Source: Flagellimonas alvinocaridis (GTDB lineage Bacteria; Bacteroidota; Bacteroidia; Flavobacteriales; Flavobacteriaceae). From it: a DNA stretch of 64,000 nucleotides. A program made the translations under genes and the position numbers. The DNA is taken from the NCBI RefSeq assembly GCF_004916895.1, contig NZ_SNTZ01000001.1, positions 62,001 to 126,000 on the forward strand. Direction: 5' to 3'. Under the pieces are notes generated by a model. The model worked only from the letters and a program-made list of their open reading frames with translations. It was not told the origin of the DNA and did not search any database. Within the stretch, counting starts at the first letter, position 1; the number at the start of each line of letters is the position of its first letter. Of the stretch, positions 55,371-64,000 are shown one piece after another.

Positions 55371-56453
55371 ATGTATCTTCAAAAACAAATCAAGAATAAA
55401 TTTTTAGTGAACGCCGTGGCAGAATACAAAATCACGGCATGGCATCATGTTGTGTTCTGGGCCATTTATTTCACTTTTAATTTTCTGAGGTGGGGGAGCT
55501 ATTTTAACGATTACCTGTATTCTTTCAAGTCGAATCTCTTAGGGTTTCCGATTCATATTTTCCTTACATATTTTACCATTTATTATTTAATCCCAAAGTT
55601 CATATTTAAACGGAAGTTCTTCACTTTCATGATCATTCTCATATCGAGTATTTTTCTGATGGTGTTCCTTAAATATCTTCTTACCTATAGCCTGATAAGC
55701 TACAACGTTTGGCCAGAAGGCCCTGAAACCCATAGCCTTACATTTAATTACGCCATAGTAATGATGCTCGGCGAACTCTATGTAATCACTTTTGTAGCTT
55801 CCATAAAACTGACCATTGATTGGTTGCGTGAGACAGGGCGGGTTGCCAAACTTGAAAAAGAGCAACTGGAGACCGAGCTTCGATTTCTACGGGCACAAAT
55901 ATCCCCACACTTCTTTTTCAACACGCTCAACAACATTTACTCCCTTAGTCTTGAAAAGTCGGACAAAACCCCTGAGACCATCATAAAATTGTCTGATCTT
56001 ATGCGATACGTACTGTACGAGACAAAGGATAAGGACCAAAGCCTGGCCAAGGAAATTGTTTTCATAAAGAATTATCTAGATCTGGAGAAAATAAGATACA
56101 CCCAGAACCTTCAACTTGATTTCAATGTTATTGGAAATCCAAAAGGCAAAAGAATCGCCCCTATGTTGCTGGTCCAGTTCATTGAAAATGCTTTTAAGCA
56201 TGGCGCCAATCAGAATATTGGGAAAGTCAAAATAAGCATCGAGATAAAAATCGAAGAAAAATTCCTATACTTTAGAATTAGCAACACAAAACCCAAAAAC
56301 CATATCTTGCCGACCAAAAAGAAAACGGGCGGCATAGGACTTTCCAATGTGGAGAAAAGATTAAAACTGCGTTATGGAGATGAAGAATACCGTTTGGGTA
56401 TCTATGAGGAATCAGACGAATATGTTGTAAACTTAAAGCTCAAGCTCAGATGA
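55371..56453 (+). CDS. LytS/YehU-type sensor histidine kinase
   Basis: 360 aa. Four transmembrane helices (~25-145, for example FPIHIFLTYFTIYYLIPKFI and MIILISSIFLMVFLKYL) are followed by a His_kinase domain with LRAQISPHFFFNTLNNIYSL (phospho-acceptor His) and a HATPase part (LLVQFIENAFKHGA, then KKTGGIGLSNVEKRLKLRYG). It senses a membrane or periplasmic cue and phosphorylates the LytTR regulator, whose start overlaps its stop by 4 nt. Confidence 0.93.
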   Translation: MYLQKQIKNKFLVNAVAEYKITAWHHVVFWAIYFTFNFLRWGSYFNDYLYSFKSNLLGFPIHIFLTYFTIYYLIPKFIFKRKFFTFMIILISSIFLMVFLKYLLTYSLISYNVWPEGPETHSLTFNYAIVMMLGELYVITFVASIKLTIDWLRETGRVAKLEKEQLETELRFLRAQISPHFFFNTLNNIYSLSLEKSDKTPETIIKLSDLMRYVLYETKDKDQSLAKEIVFIKNYLDLEKIRYTQNLQLDFNVIGNPKGKRIAPMLLVQFIENAFKHGANQNIGKVKISIEIKIEEKFLYFRISNTKPKNHILPTKKKTGGIGLSNVEKRLKLRYGDEEYRLGIYEESDEYVVNLKLKLR

Positions 56454-57184
56454 AGTTAAAATGTGTGATTATTGATGATGAGCCCTTGGCAGTAAAGGTC
56501 ATTCAAAACTATATTTCCCAAGTAAAGGAACTGGAAGAAATAAAGGCTTTTAACAATGCTATTGACAGCCTTCCCTTTATCAGGGAACACAAACCTGATT
56601 TGCTTTTCTTGGACATAAACATGCCCATTATTGACGGTTTTAGTTTCTTGGACAGTTTGGACACCAAGCCCATGGTAGTCATTACATCGGCCCATGCGGA
56701 ATACGCGGCAAAAGGTTTTGACTTGGAGGTGTTGGACTATTTGGTAAAGCCCATAGCCTTGCCCCGATTTATAAAGGCTGTGAACAAAGCCATGACACAT
56801 GCACAAAAACATCAAACATCCGCAACTGTACGGGAACATGTCTTTGTAAAGGTGGACAAGAAAAAAATGAAGAAAATCCATTTGGATGAAATCATTCTAG
56901 TGGAAAGCCTTAAGGATTACATTAAGATCATAACTGCCAATGGCAACTATGTTGTGCACAAAACTTTAAGTGCCTTTACCGAAGAGATCTCCAATGAAAA
57001 GTTTATCCGCATACATAGATCCTATACGGTTTCTTTGGACAAAATTGAGGCTTTGGAAGGGAACAGTGTAGAGATTGCTGGCAAAAGATACGTTATAGGT
57101 CGTAGCTATTTAGAAGATGTTAAAGCCAGTATATTAGATCGTTCCATATCCCATACTGGAAGCAAATCCGATTCAACCGAATAG
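56450..57184 (+). CDS. LytTR-family response regulator
   Basis: 244 aa. A receiver domain with IIDDEP and phospho-acceptor Asp55 (LLFLDINMPIIDGFSFL) and Lys in DYLVKPI is followed by a LytTR DNA-binding domain (~130-235; HLDEIILVESLKDYIKIITA, then FIRIHRSYTVSLDKIEALEG). It pairs with the overlapping kinase and probably controls genes of the carbohydrate locus. Confidence 0.94.
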   Translation: MKLKCVIIDDEPLAVKVIQNYISQVKELEEIKAFNNAIDSLPFIREHKPDLLFLDINMPIIDGFSFLDSLDTKPMVVITSAHAEYAAKGFDLEVLDYLVKPIALPRFIKAVNKAMTHAQKHQTSATVREHVFVKVDKKKMKKIHLDEIILVESLKDYIKIITANGNYVVHKTLSAFTEEISNEKFIRIHRSYTVSLDKIEALEGNSVEIAGKRYVIGRSYLEDVKASILDRSISHTGSKSDSTE

Positions 57185-57213
57185 AAAAGCCAACACTTTT
57201 GCGCAATCTTATC

Positions 57214-58260
57214 TTAATCAAGCGCTATTTTTAGATATTTAATCTTAGACCTATCGTAGGTATAGGTTATATGGACAGTACCTTGAGTATCTTGAATAAT
57301 GGCCGGATAGCTAAATTCTCCTTTTTCATGATCCTCCAACTTCAAAATATCGTGCCAAAGATTGCCATCACTACTATATGCCAAATTTAATTTTTCCCTG
57401 CCATTGGACCAATCCTCCCCACTGACTCCAGGATTGTACACGAGCAAATACCCGCCTTTCTTCAAGGAAACTGCATCTATGCCACTATTAGGATTGGGAA
57501 CAGAAGTTGTAGACGCCTTGGACCACGTTAATCCAGAATCACTACTCACACTTTCCATAATCACATCTTGATTACTCCGCAACAGCGCCTTTATATTTCC
57601 ATTCGGGAGGTGTAACAATGTAGGTTGAATTGTTTTAATGCCTTCCCCTGAGGGGATATGGGACTTGGTCCATGTAGTTCCACCATCAGCGGATATTTCC
57701 ACATGGGATTTCCAAATGGCGCCATCTTCAATTTCTACGCTGGAGGGACTCAAAACAAGCTCATCACCAATTTGTATGGGCTTATTTTTGATTGGACCCA
57801 ATATTCCATCAGGTAATCGACGGGATTCAGACCAAACTTTTTTATTATCATCCATAATAGAGTACATACCCCACCATGTGGAAGGAGAAGGTCCTACCTT
57901 GTAGAACATTACAACTTGATCTCGATTGTTTGCAAACAGTACGGGATTCCAACAGGGATATCTTAGGGTATCACTGACCACTCCATTGGCAATCAATCTT
58001 GGGGCACTCCAATTCCCAGAGGTATTAGAGCTTGCATAAATGGCCACGTCGGGATGTCTTTCGTGGGTTCCCCCAAACCAAGCCGCCATGACCGAGCCAT
58101 CCGCCATCCCAACCAAAGTGGAGGCATGGCATTGGGCAAACGGAGCTTCTTCAAAAATAAATTCTTCCGAAAGAAGCTTTACTTTCGGAACAAGAGGATT
58201 TTGGGAAAAACCAAAGGCCCAGAACAGACAAACAAATGTCCACATACAGGGCCTTATCAT
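57214..58260 (-). CDS. Sialidase-fold (BNR repeat) secreted protein
   Basis: 348 aa from ATG 58260, which places a clean signal peptide first (MIRPCMWTFVCLFWAFGFSQ); an upstream in-frame ATG at 58311 would be closer to the preceding gene but spoils the signal. Residues ~35-340 form a six-bladed sialidase-like propeller with Asp-box-like SADGGTTWTKSHIP and SDSGLTWSKAST, preceded by CHASTLVGMADGSVMAAWFG. Family members are exo-sialidases or related glycosidases; the true substrate is unclear. Confidence 0.82.
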   Translation of the reverse strand: MIRPCMWTFVCLFWAFGFSQNPLVPKVKLLSEEFIFEEAPFAQCHASTLVGMADGSVMAAWFGGTHERHPDVAIYASSNTSGNWSAPRLIANGVVSDTLRYPCWNPVLFANNRDQVVMFYKVGPSPSTWWGMYSIMDDNKKVWSESRRLPDGILGPIKNKPIQIGDELVLSPSSVEIEDGAIWKSHVEISADGGTTWTKSHIPSGEGIKTIQPTLLHLPNGNIKALLRSNQDVIMESVSSDSGLTWSKASTTSVPNPNSGIDAVSLKKGGYLLVYNPGVSGEDWSNGREKLNLAYSSDGNLWHDILKLEDHEKGEFSYPAIIQDTQGTVHITYTYDRSKIKYLKIALD

Positions 58261-58313
58261 TTTATATATTCCTGCACTGGACAGGATCAATGAACTATTT
58301 TTTAAAGACAAAA

Positions 58314-59027
58314 TCAGCTAATGAGGTTACCGTCCTCGTCCCATTCTGCTACAATGTTCCGCTTGCTCTGGTCCACACATTTGGCCAACCACTCCGGCTC
58401 GTAGGACACCCCATGCTGATCAAGGACATCTTGGGGAACACCATCCCATACATTGGGCATATTTCCTTTGTAACCCAGTTCCTCTATCCCAATTTTTGAG
58501 GTATAGAAACCTGTCATGGTATGGTTCCTGACCAAAGAGAAGAAGTTCACCTCAAAGGGTCTTTCGCTTGAAGGCACATCTGGATCGTAATAGGCAATCC
58601 CGTCCAGAATACTTTTTTGCTGTTCTTCCGTAGCTGATTTGAACTCGGTTCCAAATTCGGTATTGCTCTTATGGTCCAACCACATCAATCCACCCCTAAG
58701 ATCCACCTGCATTTGCGGTAGGTCCTTAGCCATGAATTCTATAAAAGGTACCACCTCAGCATCGGAAGCACTCTTGAACTCCGCACCTCCCGGTAAGATC
58801 AAATCACAAAGCACGGTCATGGTGGCCGCCTCATGGTCATTGAAAAAACGTTCCCGTTCCAATTCGGCCACATGTTCATTTTCCCTATCGGTGCGCCATT
58901 TTACAGCAGTGGGGTCCAAAGCGACCTCTTCAACCGGGGTTTCCGCTCCAGGCTTACATCCATTGATGGCCAGACCTCCGGCCACGGAACCCAATACAAT
59001 CGATTTTAAACTTTTCCTTCTATCCAT
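58314..59027 (-). CDS. Gluconate 2-dehydrogenase subunit 3-family protein
   Basis: 237 aa. The N-terminus MDRRKSLKSIVLGSVAGGLA with NGC is a Tat-like lipoprotein signal. The rest fits the small subunit of GMC-type membrane dehydrogenases: FFNDHEAATMTVLCDLILPG, then LRGGLMWLDHKSNTEFGTEF. It forms a pair with the GMC gene 3 nt upstream and would be exported with it. Confidence 0.88.
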   Translation of the reverse strand: MDRRKSLKSIVLGSVAGGLAINGCKPGAETPVEEVALDPTAVKWRTDRENEHVAELERERFFNDHEAATMTVLCDLILPGGAEFKSASDAEVVPFIEFMAKDLPQMQVDLRGGLMWLDHKSNTEFGTEFKSATEEQQKSILDGIAYYDPDVPSSERPFEVNFFSLVRNHTMTGFYTSKIGIEELGYKGNMPNVWDGVPQDVLDQHGVSYEPEWLAKCVDQSKRNIVAEWDEDGNLIS

Positions 59028-59030
59028 GAC

Positions 59031-60752
59031 CTACAGGTTTTGTTTTTTCAATTGGTCCACTATATATTCTGAGGCCCTCCATGAGAGTGCCAAAATTGTC
59101 CATGTACAGTTTTTGTCGGCCTGGGACACAAATGGCCCTGCATCAACTACAAATACATTGTCCGCATCGTGCAATTGCTGATACTTATTGGTAACCGATG
59201 TCTTAGGATCATCTCCCATACGGGTAGTTCCCACTTCGTGAATGATTCGCCCGGGAGTATGCAGACCGTAATCTGCCTCTTTTCCGGGCTTGCTTCCGAG
59301 CACTTCACCACCAAGATTGGTAAGTATTTGCTCAAAGGTATCGTGCATGTGAATGGCTTGCTTATGCTCATATTCGGACCATTTGTAATGGAAACGCAAT
59401 ACAGGGATACCCCATTCATCGACCGTGTTGGGGTCTATTTCACAATAGTTGTCCTTATAGGCAATAGACTCTCCCCGTCCACTTAGCCCCACCAAGGCCC
59501 CATAATATTTTTTGGCATCGCTACGTAGCACATCTCCATAACCGCCGACCTTGGTTCCGAAGAATTTATTGAACTCGTTGACATTAAAGCCAAAACCGTA
59601 GCTTGGCATACCCATACCGCCCCATATTTCAATATGGTAGCCTCGTGGGAAATCCAGTTTGGAGTTATCGCCCCACCAAGGTGAATACACATGCATTCCG
59701 CCTACCCCATCTTCATTGTATGACACCTTTCGGTTCATCAAATCGGGAACGAAGGCCATTCTGTCCGCCCCAGTGGAATCATGGAGATATTTACCCACAA
59801 TATCACTACTGTTCCCCAATCCATTGGGGTGTTGTGGACTCTTGGAATTCATCAGAATCCTAGCGGTACTACAGGCAGATGCACCCAATACCACTACTTT
59901 GCCCTTGAGCTTATATTCTTTTCTGTCTTCTTTATTGATATAGGAAACTCCGGTTGCCTTACCTTCATCATCAACCGTTACTTCACGAACCACACAGTTC
60001 ACGAACAAATCCACTTGACCCCTACTCTTCTGGGCCGGGAAAATCAAACAGGTCCCTGCTGAAAAATCAGCATATACCTGACAGGCACGGCTACACTGTC
60101 CACAATAGAAACAGACCCCTCTGTCATTGTTGATCCGCTTGGTAAGCATGGACATCCGCGATGGATATACCGGAACTCCGGTTTTTCTCGCTCCCTTGAT
60201 ATAGAAAAGCTCATGCAGCCTTGGTTTTGGGGGAGGAAGGAAAAATCCATCTGGATTATTGTGGATGTTCTCCTTGGTTCCAAACACCCCTATCATTTTG
60301 TCCACCTTGTCGTAGTATGGCTTTACGTCATCGTAGCTTATGGGCCAATCATCCCCGTGGCCATCAATACTTTTGTGCTTAAAATCGTCCGGACCAAAAC
60401 GCAAAGAGATACGCCCCCAGTGGTTGGTACGCCCTCCCAACATGTGGGAACGAAACCAATCGAACTTGGTGCCATCCTTGTGTGTATAGGGCTCCCCTTC
60501 AATCTCCCAACCTCCGTAGGCAGAATCAAAATCTCCAAAGGGTCTTACTGTGCCAGCCCCTCTTCTGGGCGACTCGTAGGGCCACCTTAATTGTGTTTTC
60601 TGTTCTGGATCGGCTGGATCAAAGAACGGACCTGCCTCCACCACGGCCACTTTCAGGCCTGCATCGGCCAGTACTTTTGTGGCCATACCTCCTCCTGCTC
60701 CAGAGCCTACAACTATGGCATCATATACCGTTGAATCTTCTATTATCTGCAT
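59031..60752 (-). CDS. GMC-family FAD-dependent oxidoreductase
   Basis: 573 aa. The FAD-binding motif DAIVVGSGAGGGMATKVLAD is at the N-terminus, a Cys-rich part CFYCGQCSRACQVY lies at ~215-230, and the GMC C-terminal domain ends with HEVGTTRMGDDPKTSVTNKY, LHDADNVFVVDAGPF. With the small subunit it should oxidise a sugar or sugar alcohol in the periplasm, passing electrons to the respiratory chain. Copy 4 of the recurrent motif lies ~180 nt upstream. Confidence 0.92.
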   Translation of the reverse strand: MQIIEDSTVYDAIVVGSGAGGGMATKVLADAGLKVAVVEAGPFFDPADPEQKTQLRWPYESPRRGAGTVRPFGDFDSAYGGWEIEGEPYTHKDGTKFDWFRSHMLGGRTNHWGRISLRFGPDDFKHKSIDGHGDDWPISYDDVKPYYDKVDKMIGVFGTKENIHNNPDGFFLPPPKPRLHELFYIKGARKTGVPVYPSRMSMLTKRINNDRGVCFYCGQCSRACQVYADFSAGTCLIFPAQKSRGQVDLFVNCVVREVTVDDEGKATGVSYINKEDRKEYKLKGKVVVLGASACSTARILMNSKSPQHPNGLGNSSDIVGKYLHDSTGADRMAFVPDLMNRKVSYNEDGVGGMHVYSPWWGDNSKLDFPRGYHIEIWGGMGMPSYGFGFNVNEFNKFFGTKVGGYGDVLRSDAKKYYGALVGLSGRGESIAYKDNYCEIDPNTVDEWGIPVLRFHYKWSEYEHKQAIHMHDTFEQILTNLGGEVLGSKPGKEADYGLHTPGRIIHEVGTTRMGDDPKTSVTNKYQQLHDADNVFVVDAGPFVSQADKNCTWTILALSWRASEYIVDQLKKQNL

Positions 60753-61115
60753 TGCGACTTTTAATTCTTTCTATTATACATTAAAGCGGGTTAGCTCCCA
60801 AAGATGAAAAATAGGGGTAAAAATTTAATACAACAATAAATCTGTATCAAATTCTTAACTTTTGATAGCCAAACCAACACTTTCTTGACATATCGTTAAT
60901 ATTCTTACTTTTCCGCATAGCATTTTAAATTTTTTAGACCAACGACGAATCCAAATAGATTAATGTACCAAGAGAACTTCCCCAACACTCAATGGTTTTA
61001 TCTTGACCAATACAGCATTTACTATCAAAACAAATTCACTTAAGCGTACTATTTATACCTTTTTAAAGAGGTTTTAATAAAATCTGTACATTTATGCACA
61101 CTGAATTGTGCAATC
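60753..61115. other. Divergent regulatory gap
   Basis: 363 bp between the GMC and AraC genes, AT-rich, without a gene. It contains copy 4 of the recurrent motif at 60926-60949 and a TACATTTA -7-like element near 61086 for the AraC gene. Confidence 0.5.
60926..60949 (-). promoter_or_regulatory. Recurrent locus motif, copy 4 (upstream of the GMC operon)
   Basis: AAATTTTTTAGACCAACGAC on the plus strand, ~180 nt upstream of the GMC ATG. Near-identical to copy 2 over TTTAGACCAACGAC. Confidence 0.45.
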
Positions 61116-61985
61116 ATGAAACTTCATTTGCTAAATCGGAGAAGCAACACCGGCTCTTCTTTTACCATTACCCATAATTGCCATCCTCATTTTTTAAAAA
61201 TTTGGCACTATCATGCCGAACTCGAACTGGTATTGATTAAAAAAAGTACCGGCACACGGTTTATTGGAGACAGTATTCAAAAATTTCAAGTTGGCGAAGT
61301 AGTACTTTTAGGGAAGAACCTACCCCATATGTGGTTAAATGATGAATCTTATTTTGAAGAAGATATTCCCGACGCGGCCGAAGCCATATCCATCCATTTT
61401 ACCGAAGATTTTTTGGGGGAGCATTTTTTCAAATCTGCCGAATTTTCACATATTGGCCTTATGCTGCGCACAGCATTGAGAGGCATTAAATTCCATTCCA
61501 TCCCTCCTGTCTTATACGAGTCTTTCGAAAACATGCTCTCCATGAACGCCTTCTCCAAAGCAATAGCTTTGATTGAACTATTGAACCAATTGGCCAGACA
61601 TAAAGAATATGAACTGTTGTCCAGCATTGGATATGTGAACAGCTTTGGGCAAATTGAAAATGAAAGACTTCGCAAGGTATATGAATACATTTTTGACAAC
61701 TTCAAGAGTGATGTCAACCTAAACAATGTAGCAGAATTGGTAGGGATGAATCCATCAGCCTTTAGTAGATTCTTTAAAAGAATACACCGAAAACCATTTA
61801 CGCGATATCTCAACGAGATACGCATTGGGTATGCTTGCAAACTGTTGCTTGAAAGCGAAAACAGCATTGCAGGAGCAGCTTATGAATCAGGGTTTAATAA
61901 CATTTCCAACTTTAACAGACAGTTCAAGGCCATTAAAGCTACATCCCCTACTGATTACATCAAATCATACAAAAAATCCGGGTGA
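61116..61985 (+). CDS. AraC-family transcriptional regulator
   Basis: 289 aa. An N-terminal cupin-like sensor (FLKIWHYHAELELVLIKKST ... GEVVLLGKNLPHMWLND) is followed by two helix-turn-helices at ~185-285 (VAELVGMNPSAFSRFFKRIH and AAYESGFNNISNFNRQFKAI). It probably responds to a sugar and regulates the adjacent fuconate/fucosidase genes. A terminator follows. Confidence 0.92.
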   Translation: MKLHLLNRRSNTGSSFTITHNCHPHFLKIWHYHAELELVLIKKSTGTRFIGDSIQKFQVGEVVLLGKNLPHMWLNDESYFEEDIPDAAEAISIHFTEDFLGEHFFKSAEFSHIGLMLRTALRGIKFHSIPPVLYESFENMLSMNAFSKAIALIELLNQLARHKEYELLSSIGYVNSFGQIENERLRKVYEYIFDNFKSDVNLNNVAELVGMNPSAFSRFFKRIHRKPFTRYLNEIRIGYACKLLLESENSIAGAAYESGFNNISNFNRQFKAIKATSPTDYIKSYKKSG

Positions 61986-62000
61986 TTTTGCATTAAGGCA

Positions 62001-62030
62001 AAAAAAGTATTGAATTCGGTACTTTTTTAG
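62001..62030 (+). terminator. Terminator after the AraC gene
   Basis: AAAAAAGTA (62001-62009) pairs with TACTTTTTT (62020-62028), extended inside by G-T and G-C pairs around AATT. Confidence 0.75.
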
Positions 62031-62088
62031 GTAGTGTATAAGCACCAACACTTCTAATTTTGGTAAGATTCACACTAGTATAATCTTT

Positions 62089-63405
62089 ATGCCTACAATA
62101 ACAGCACTAGAAGTGCGCGACATCCGCTTCCCCACAAGCCAATCGTTGGATGGTTCGGATGCCATGAATCCTGACCCCGATTATTCGGCGGCTTATGTTA
62201 TTCTTAAAACCGATCATCCAAAAAATCTTGAAGGCCATGGGCTCACTTTTACCATTGGTCGAGGTAACGAAATTTGCGCAGCTGCCATTAAAGCCATGTC
62301 CCACTTAGTAGTGGGTAAAAGCTTGGAAAGTTTTACGGCCAACATGGGGGAATTTTGGAAAATGGTCACAGGCGACAGCCAATTGAGATGGTTGGGGCCG
62401 GAAAAAGGAGTCATACACTTGGCAACCGGGGCCTTGGTCAATGCCGTTTGGGACCTGTATGCCAAAATCGAGGGGAAACCACTTTGGAAACTCATAGCAG
62501 ATATGAGCCCAGAAGAACTACTCTCCTGCGTTGATTTCACATACATTACCGATGCCATTACGCCTACAGAGGCCTTGGAGATCCTTAAAAAGCAAGAATC
62601 CACCAAAAAGGAACGCATTGATGCCCTATTGAGCAACGGTTACCCTGCCTACACCACCTCAGCAGGTTGGTTGGGCTATTCCGATGAAAAAGTAAGACGC
62701 CTATGCCGTGAAGCCAAAGAGGAAGGCTTTACCCATATGAAGATGAAAGTGGGTTCCGACCTGCAGGATGACATGCGAAGGGCTGCTCTTATCCGGGAGG
62801 AAATTGGCAATGATCTTAAATTGATGATGGATGCCAATCAAAAATGGGATGTACAGGAAGCTATCGATAATATGGCCCAACTGAAAAAGTTCAACCCATA
62901 TTGGATCGAGGAGCCTACAAGCCCAGATGATATCTTGGGACATGCCAAAATAGCCAAGGCCGTTGCCCCCATCAAAGTAGCCACTGGAGAACACTGTCAA
63001 AACCGGGTCATTTTTAAACAATTCATGCAAGCTGGGTCTTTTGAGATTTGTCAGATAGACAGCTGCAGGGTTGGTGGTGTCAATGAAAACTTGGCCATAT
63101 TGCTCATGGCCGCCAAATTCAATATTCCCGTATGCCCCCATGCCGGGGGAGTGGGGCTATGCGAGTATGTACAGCACCTCTCCATGATAGACTACATCTG
63201 TATAAGTGGTAGCATGGAAGGCCGGGTCATTGAATATGTGGACCACCTCCACGAGCATTTTCTGGACCCAGTGGTCATCAAAAATGGGGCCTATATGCCC
63301 CCGAACATGCCTGGGTATAGCATCCAGATGAAAGAACAATCTTTGGAAGACCACGCCTTCCCAAGTGGAAAAGTGTGGAACACCCTTCAAACCTCAACGA
63401 TATGA
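62089..63405 (+). CDS. L-fuconate dehydratase-like enolase-superfamily enzyme
   Basis: 438 aa, full length for fuconate dehydratase (FucD/ENOSF1 group). The N-terminus reads ALEVRDIRFPTSQSLDGSDA, then DYSAAYVILKTD and LTFTIGRGNE. Catalytic parts are the KxK pair in THMKMKVGSD, the metal ligands in LMMDANQKWD and YWIEEPTSPDD, and ATGEHCQNRVIF. It would convert L-fuconate to 2-keto-3-deoxy-L-fuconate with Mg. Its stop overlaps the fucosidase ATG, so the two act in one fucose pathway. Confidence 0.88.
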   Translation: MPTITALEVRDIRFPTSQSLDGSDAMNPDPDYSAAYVILKTDHPKNLEGHGLTFTIGRGNEICAAAIKAMSHLVVGKSLESFTANMGEFWKMVTGDSQLRWLGPEKGVIHLATGALVNAVWDLYAKIEGKPLWKLIADMSPEELLSCVDFTYITDAITPTEALEILKKQESTKKERIDALLSNGYPAYTTSAGWLGYSDEKVRRLCREAKEEGFTHMKMKVGSDLQDDMRRAALIREEIGNDLKLMMDANQKWDVQEAIDNMAQLKKFNPYWIEEPTSPDDILGHAKIAKAVAPIKVATGEHCQNRVIFKQFMQAGSFEICQIDSCRVGGVNENLAILLMAAKFNIPVCPHAGGVGLCEYVQHLSMIDYICISGSMEGRVIEYVDHLHEHFLDPVVIKNGAYMPPNMPGYSIQMKEQSLEDHAFPSGKVWNTLQTSTI

Positions 63406-64000
63406 AACCTCTAACAAAAATCTGTACTGCCCTAATTCTTTTTTGCAGCCTATTGGTCCAAGGCCAAGGCCAAAAAAACTATCAACCCTCTCCCGAGAAC
63501 CTTGAGGCCAGGCAATGGTTCCAAGATGCCAAATTTGGGTTGTTCGTGCACTGGGGAGTCTACAGCATTCTAGGCGATGGCGAATGGGTCATGAACAACC
63601 AGAACATTCCCGTTGACGCTTATGAGAAATTGCCCGCATTTTTCAATCCCATCGATTTTGATGCCGAAGAATGGGTTAAAATGGTAAAGGATGCCGGGAT
63701 GAAATATATAACCATCACCAGCAGACACCATGACGGTTTTTCCATGTTCGATACCAAGGCTAGCGATTACAATATTGTGGATAGCACTCCCTATGGGAAA
63801 GATGTATTGAAGCAATTGGCCGATGCTTGCAAAAAAGAGGACATCAAACTATTTTTCTATTACTCTCTGTTGGATTGGAACCGGGACGATTACTATCCAA
63901 GGGGAAGAACAGGAACAGGCATTCCTGGGAGAGGAGAAGGAGAATGGAAAAACTATATTGAATTCATGAAGACCCAGCTCACCGAGCTTTTGACCAATTA
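63402..64000 (+). CDS. GH29 alpha-L-fucosidase, C-terminus cut by window edge
   Basis: The ATG at 63402 overlaps the upstream stop as ATGA. The open frame runs to the end. It begins with a signal peptide (MKPLTKICTALILFCSLLVQ), then the GH29 opening WFQDAKFGLFVHWGVYSILG, AGMKYITITSRHHDGFSMFD and LFFYYSLLDW, typical of GH29 before the nucleophile region, which lies outside the window. It should release terminal L-fucose in the periplasm. Confidence 0.93.
   Translation, partial: MKPLTKICTALILFCSLLVQGQGQKNYQPSPENLEARQWFQDAKFGLFVHWGVYSILGDGEWVMNNQNIPVDAYEKLPAFFNPIDFDAEEWVKMVKDAGMKYITITSRHHDGFSMFDTKASDYNIVDSTPYGKDVLKQLADACKKEDIKLFFYYSLLDWNRDDYYPRGRTGTGIPGRGEGEWKNYIEFMKTQLTELLTN

Noticed and set aside
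1..64000. CRISPR array
   Set aside because: No regularly spaced repeat-spacer structure was seen; the repeats found are att copies, TTTATAAA units and FG-GAP coding repeats.

Overview
The window looks like chromosomal DNA of a marine Flavobacteriaceae-type Bacteroidota. Supporting signs are a DnaE with a fused N-terminal proofreading exonuclease, an S16 with a long acidic Ala/Glu tail, a SusC/SusD pair, a NagB-PIG-L fusion, FG-GAP/ASPIC proteins, and several promoters of the TTG...TAnnTTTG type. Genus cannot be fixed from the sequence alone.

Layout. (1) 1-8657 is core chromosome: rimM (cut by the window edge) and rpsP, a secreted sulfatase, dnaE, trxA, a DUF58 protein and tRNA-Asp(GTC). (2) 8610-40098 is an integrated mobilizable element. 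It is bounded by a 46-bp direct repeat of the 3' half of tRNA-Asp (8610-8655 and 40053-40098), carries subterminal TTTATAAA repeats at both ends, and encodes a tyrosine integrase at its right end plus a relaxase and a MobC-like protein with a hairpin-rich candidate oriT. No type IV secretion or coupling protein is seen, so it looks like an IME that needs a helper. (3) 40.1-44.7 kb is chromosome again: a Crp/Fnr regulator, small transporter, GNAT, nitroreductase-like protein and NagB-PIG-L. (4) 44.9-64.0 kb is a carbohydrate locus: VCBS protein, SusD, SusC, a lone GH20 domain-2-like lipoprotein, a CBM9-like protein, a LytS/LytTR two-component pair, a sialidase-fold protein, a GMC oxidoreductase with its small subunit, an AraC regulator, an L-fuconate-dehydratase-like enzyme and the start of a GH29 alpha-L-fucosidase. 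Together these point to a fucose-containing glycan.

The element's cargo is almost entirely anti-phage defence: an AbiE toxin-antitoxin pair, a WYL regulator and a DUF2130 protein, a complete type I BREX operon (XRE regulator, brxA, brxB, brxC, pglX, pglZ, brxL), and a three-gene CBASS operon (Cap15-like membrane effector, CD-NTase, E2-like protein with a SEC-C zinc motif).

The BREX operon is not standard. Three extra genes lie between pglX and pglZ: a PLD nuclease with a helix-hairpin-helix-like tail, a NERD-nuclease/SF1-helicase-like protein that has lost a recognisable Walker A, and a TPR-like/cold-shock/S1 RNA-binding protein. In addition, the BrxL C-terminus is not Lon-like but closely resembles the phospholipase-D-like C-terminal domain of MITD1 (MIT_C). 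These are the strongest candidates for something undescribed. A second lead is a recurring intergenic motif (AAATTT..AGACCAACGAC) upstream of several genes of the carbohydrate locus. All family calls come from reading motifs by eye; no search was run.
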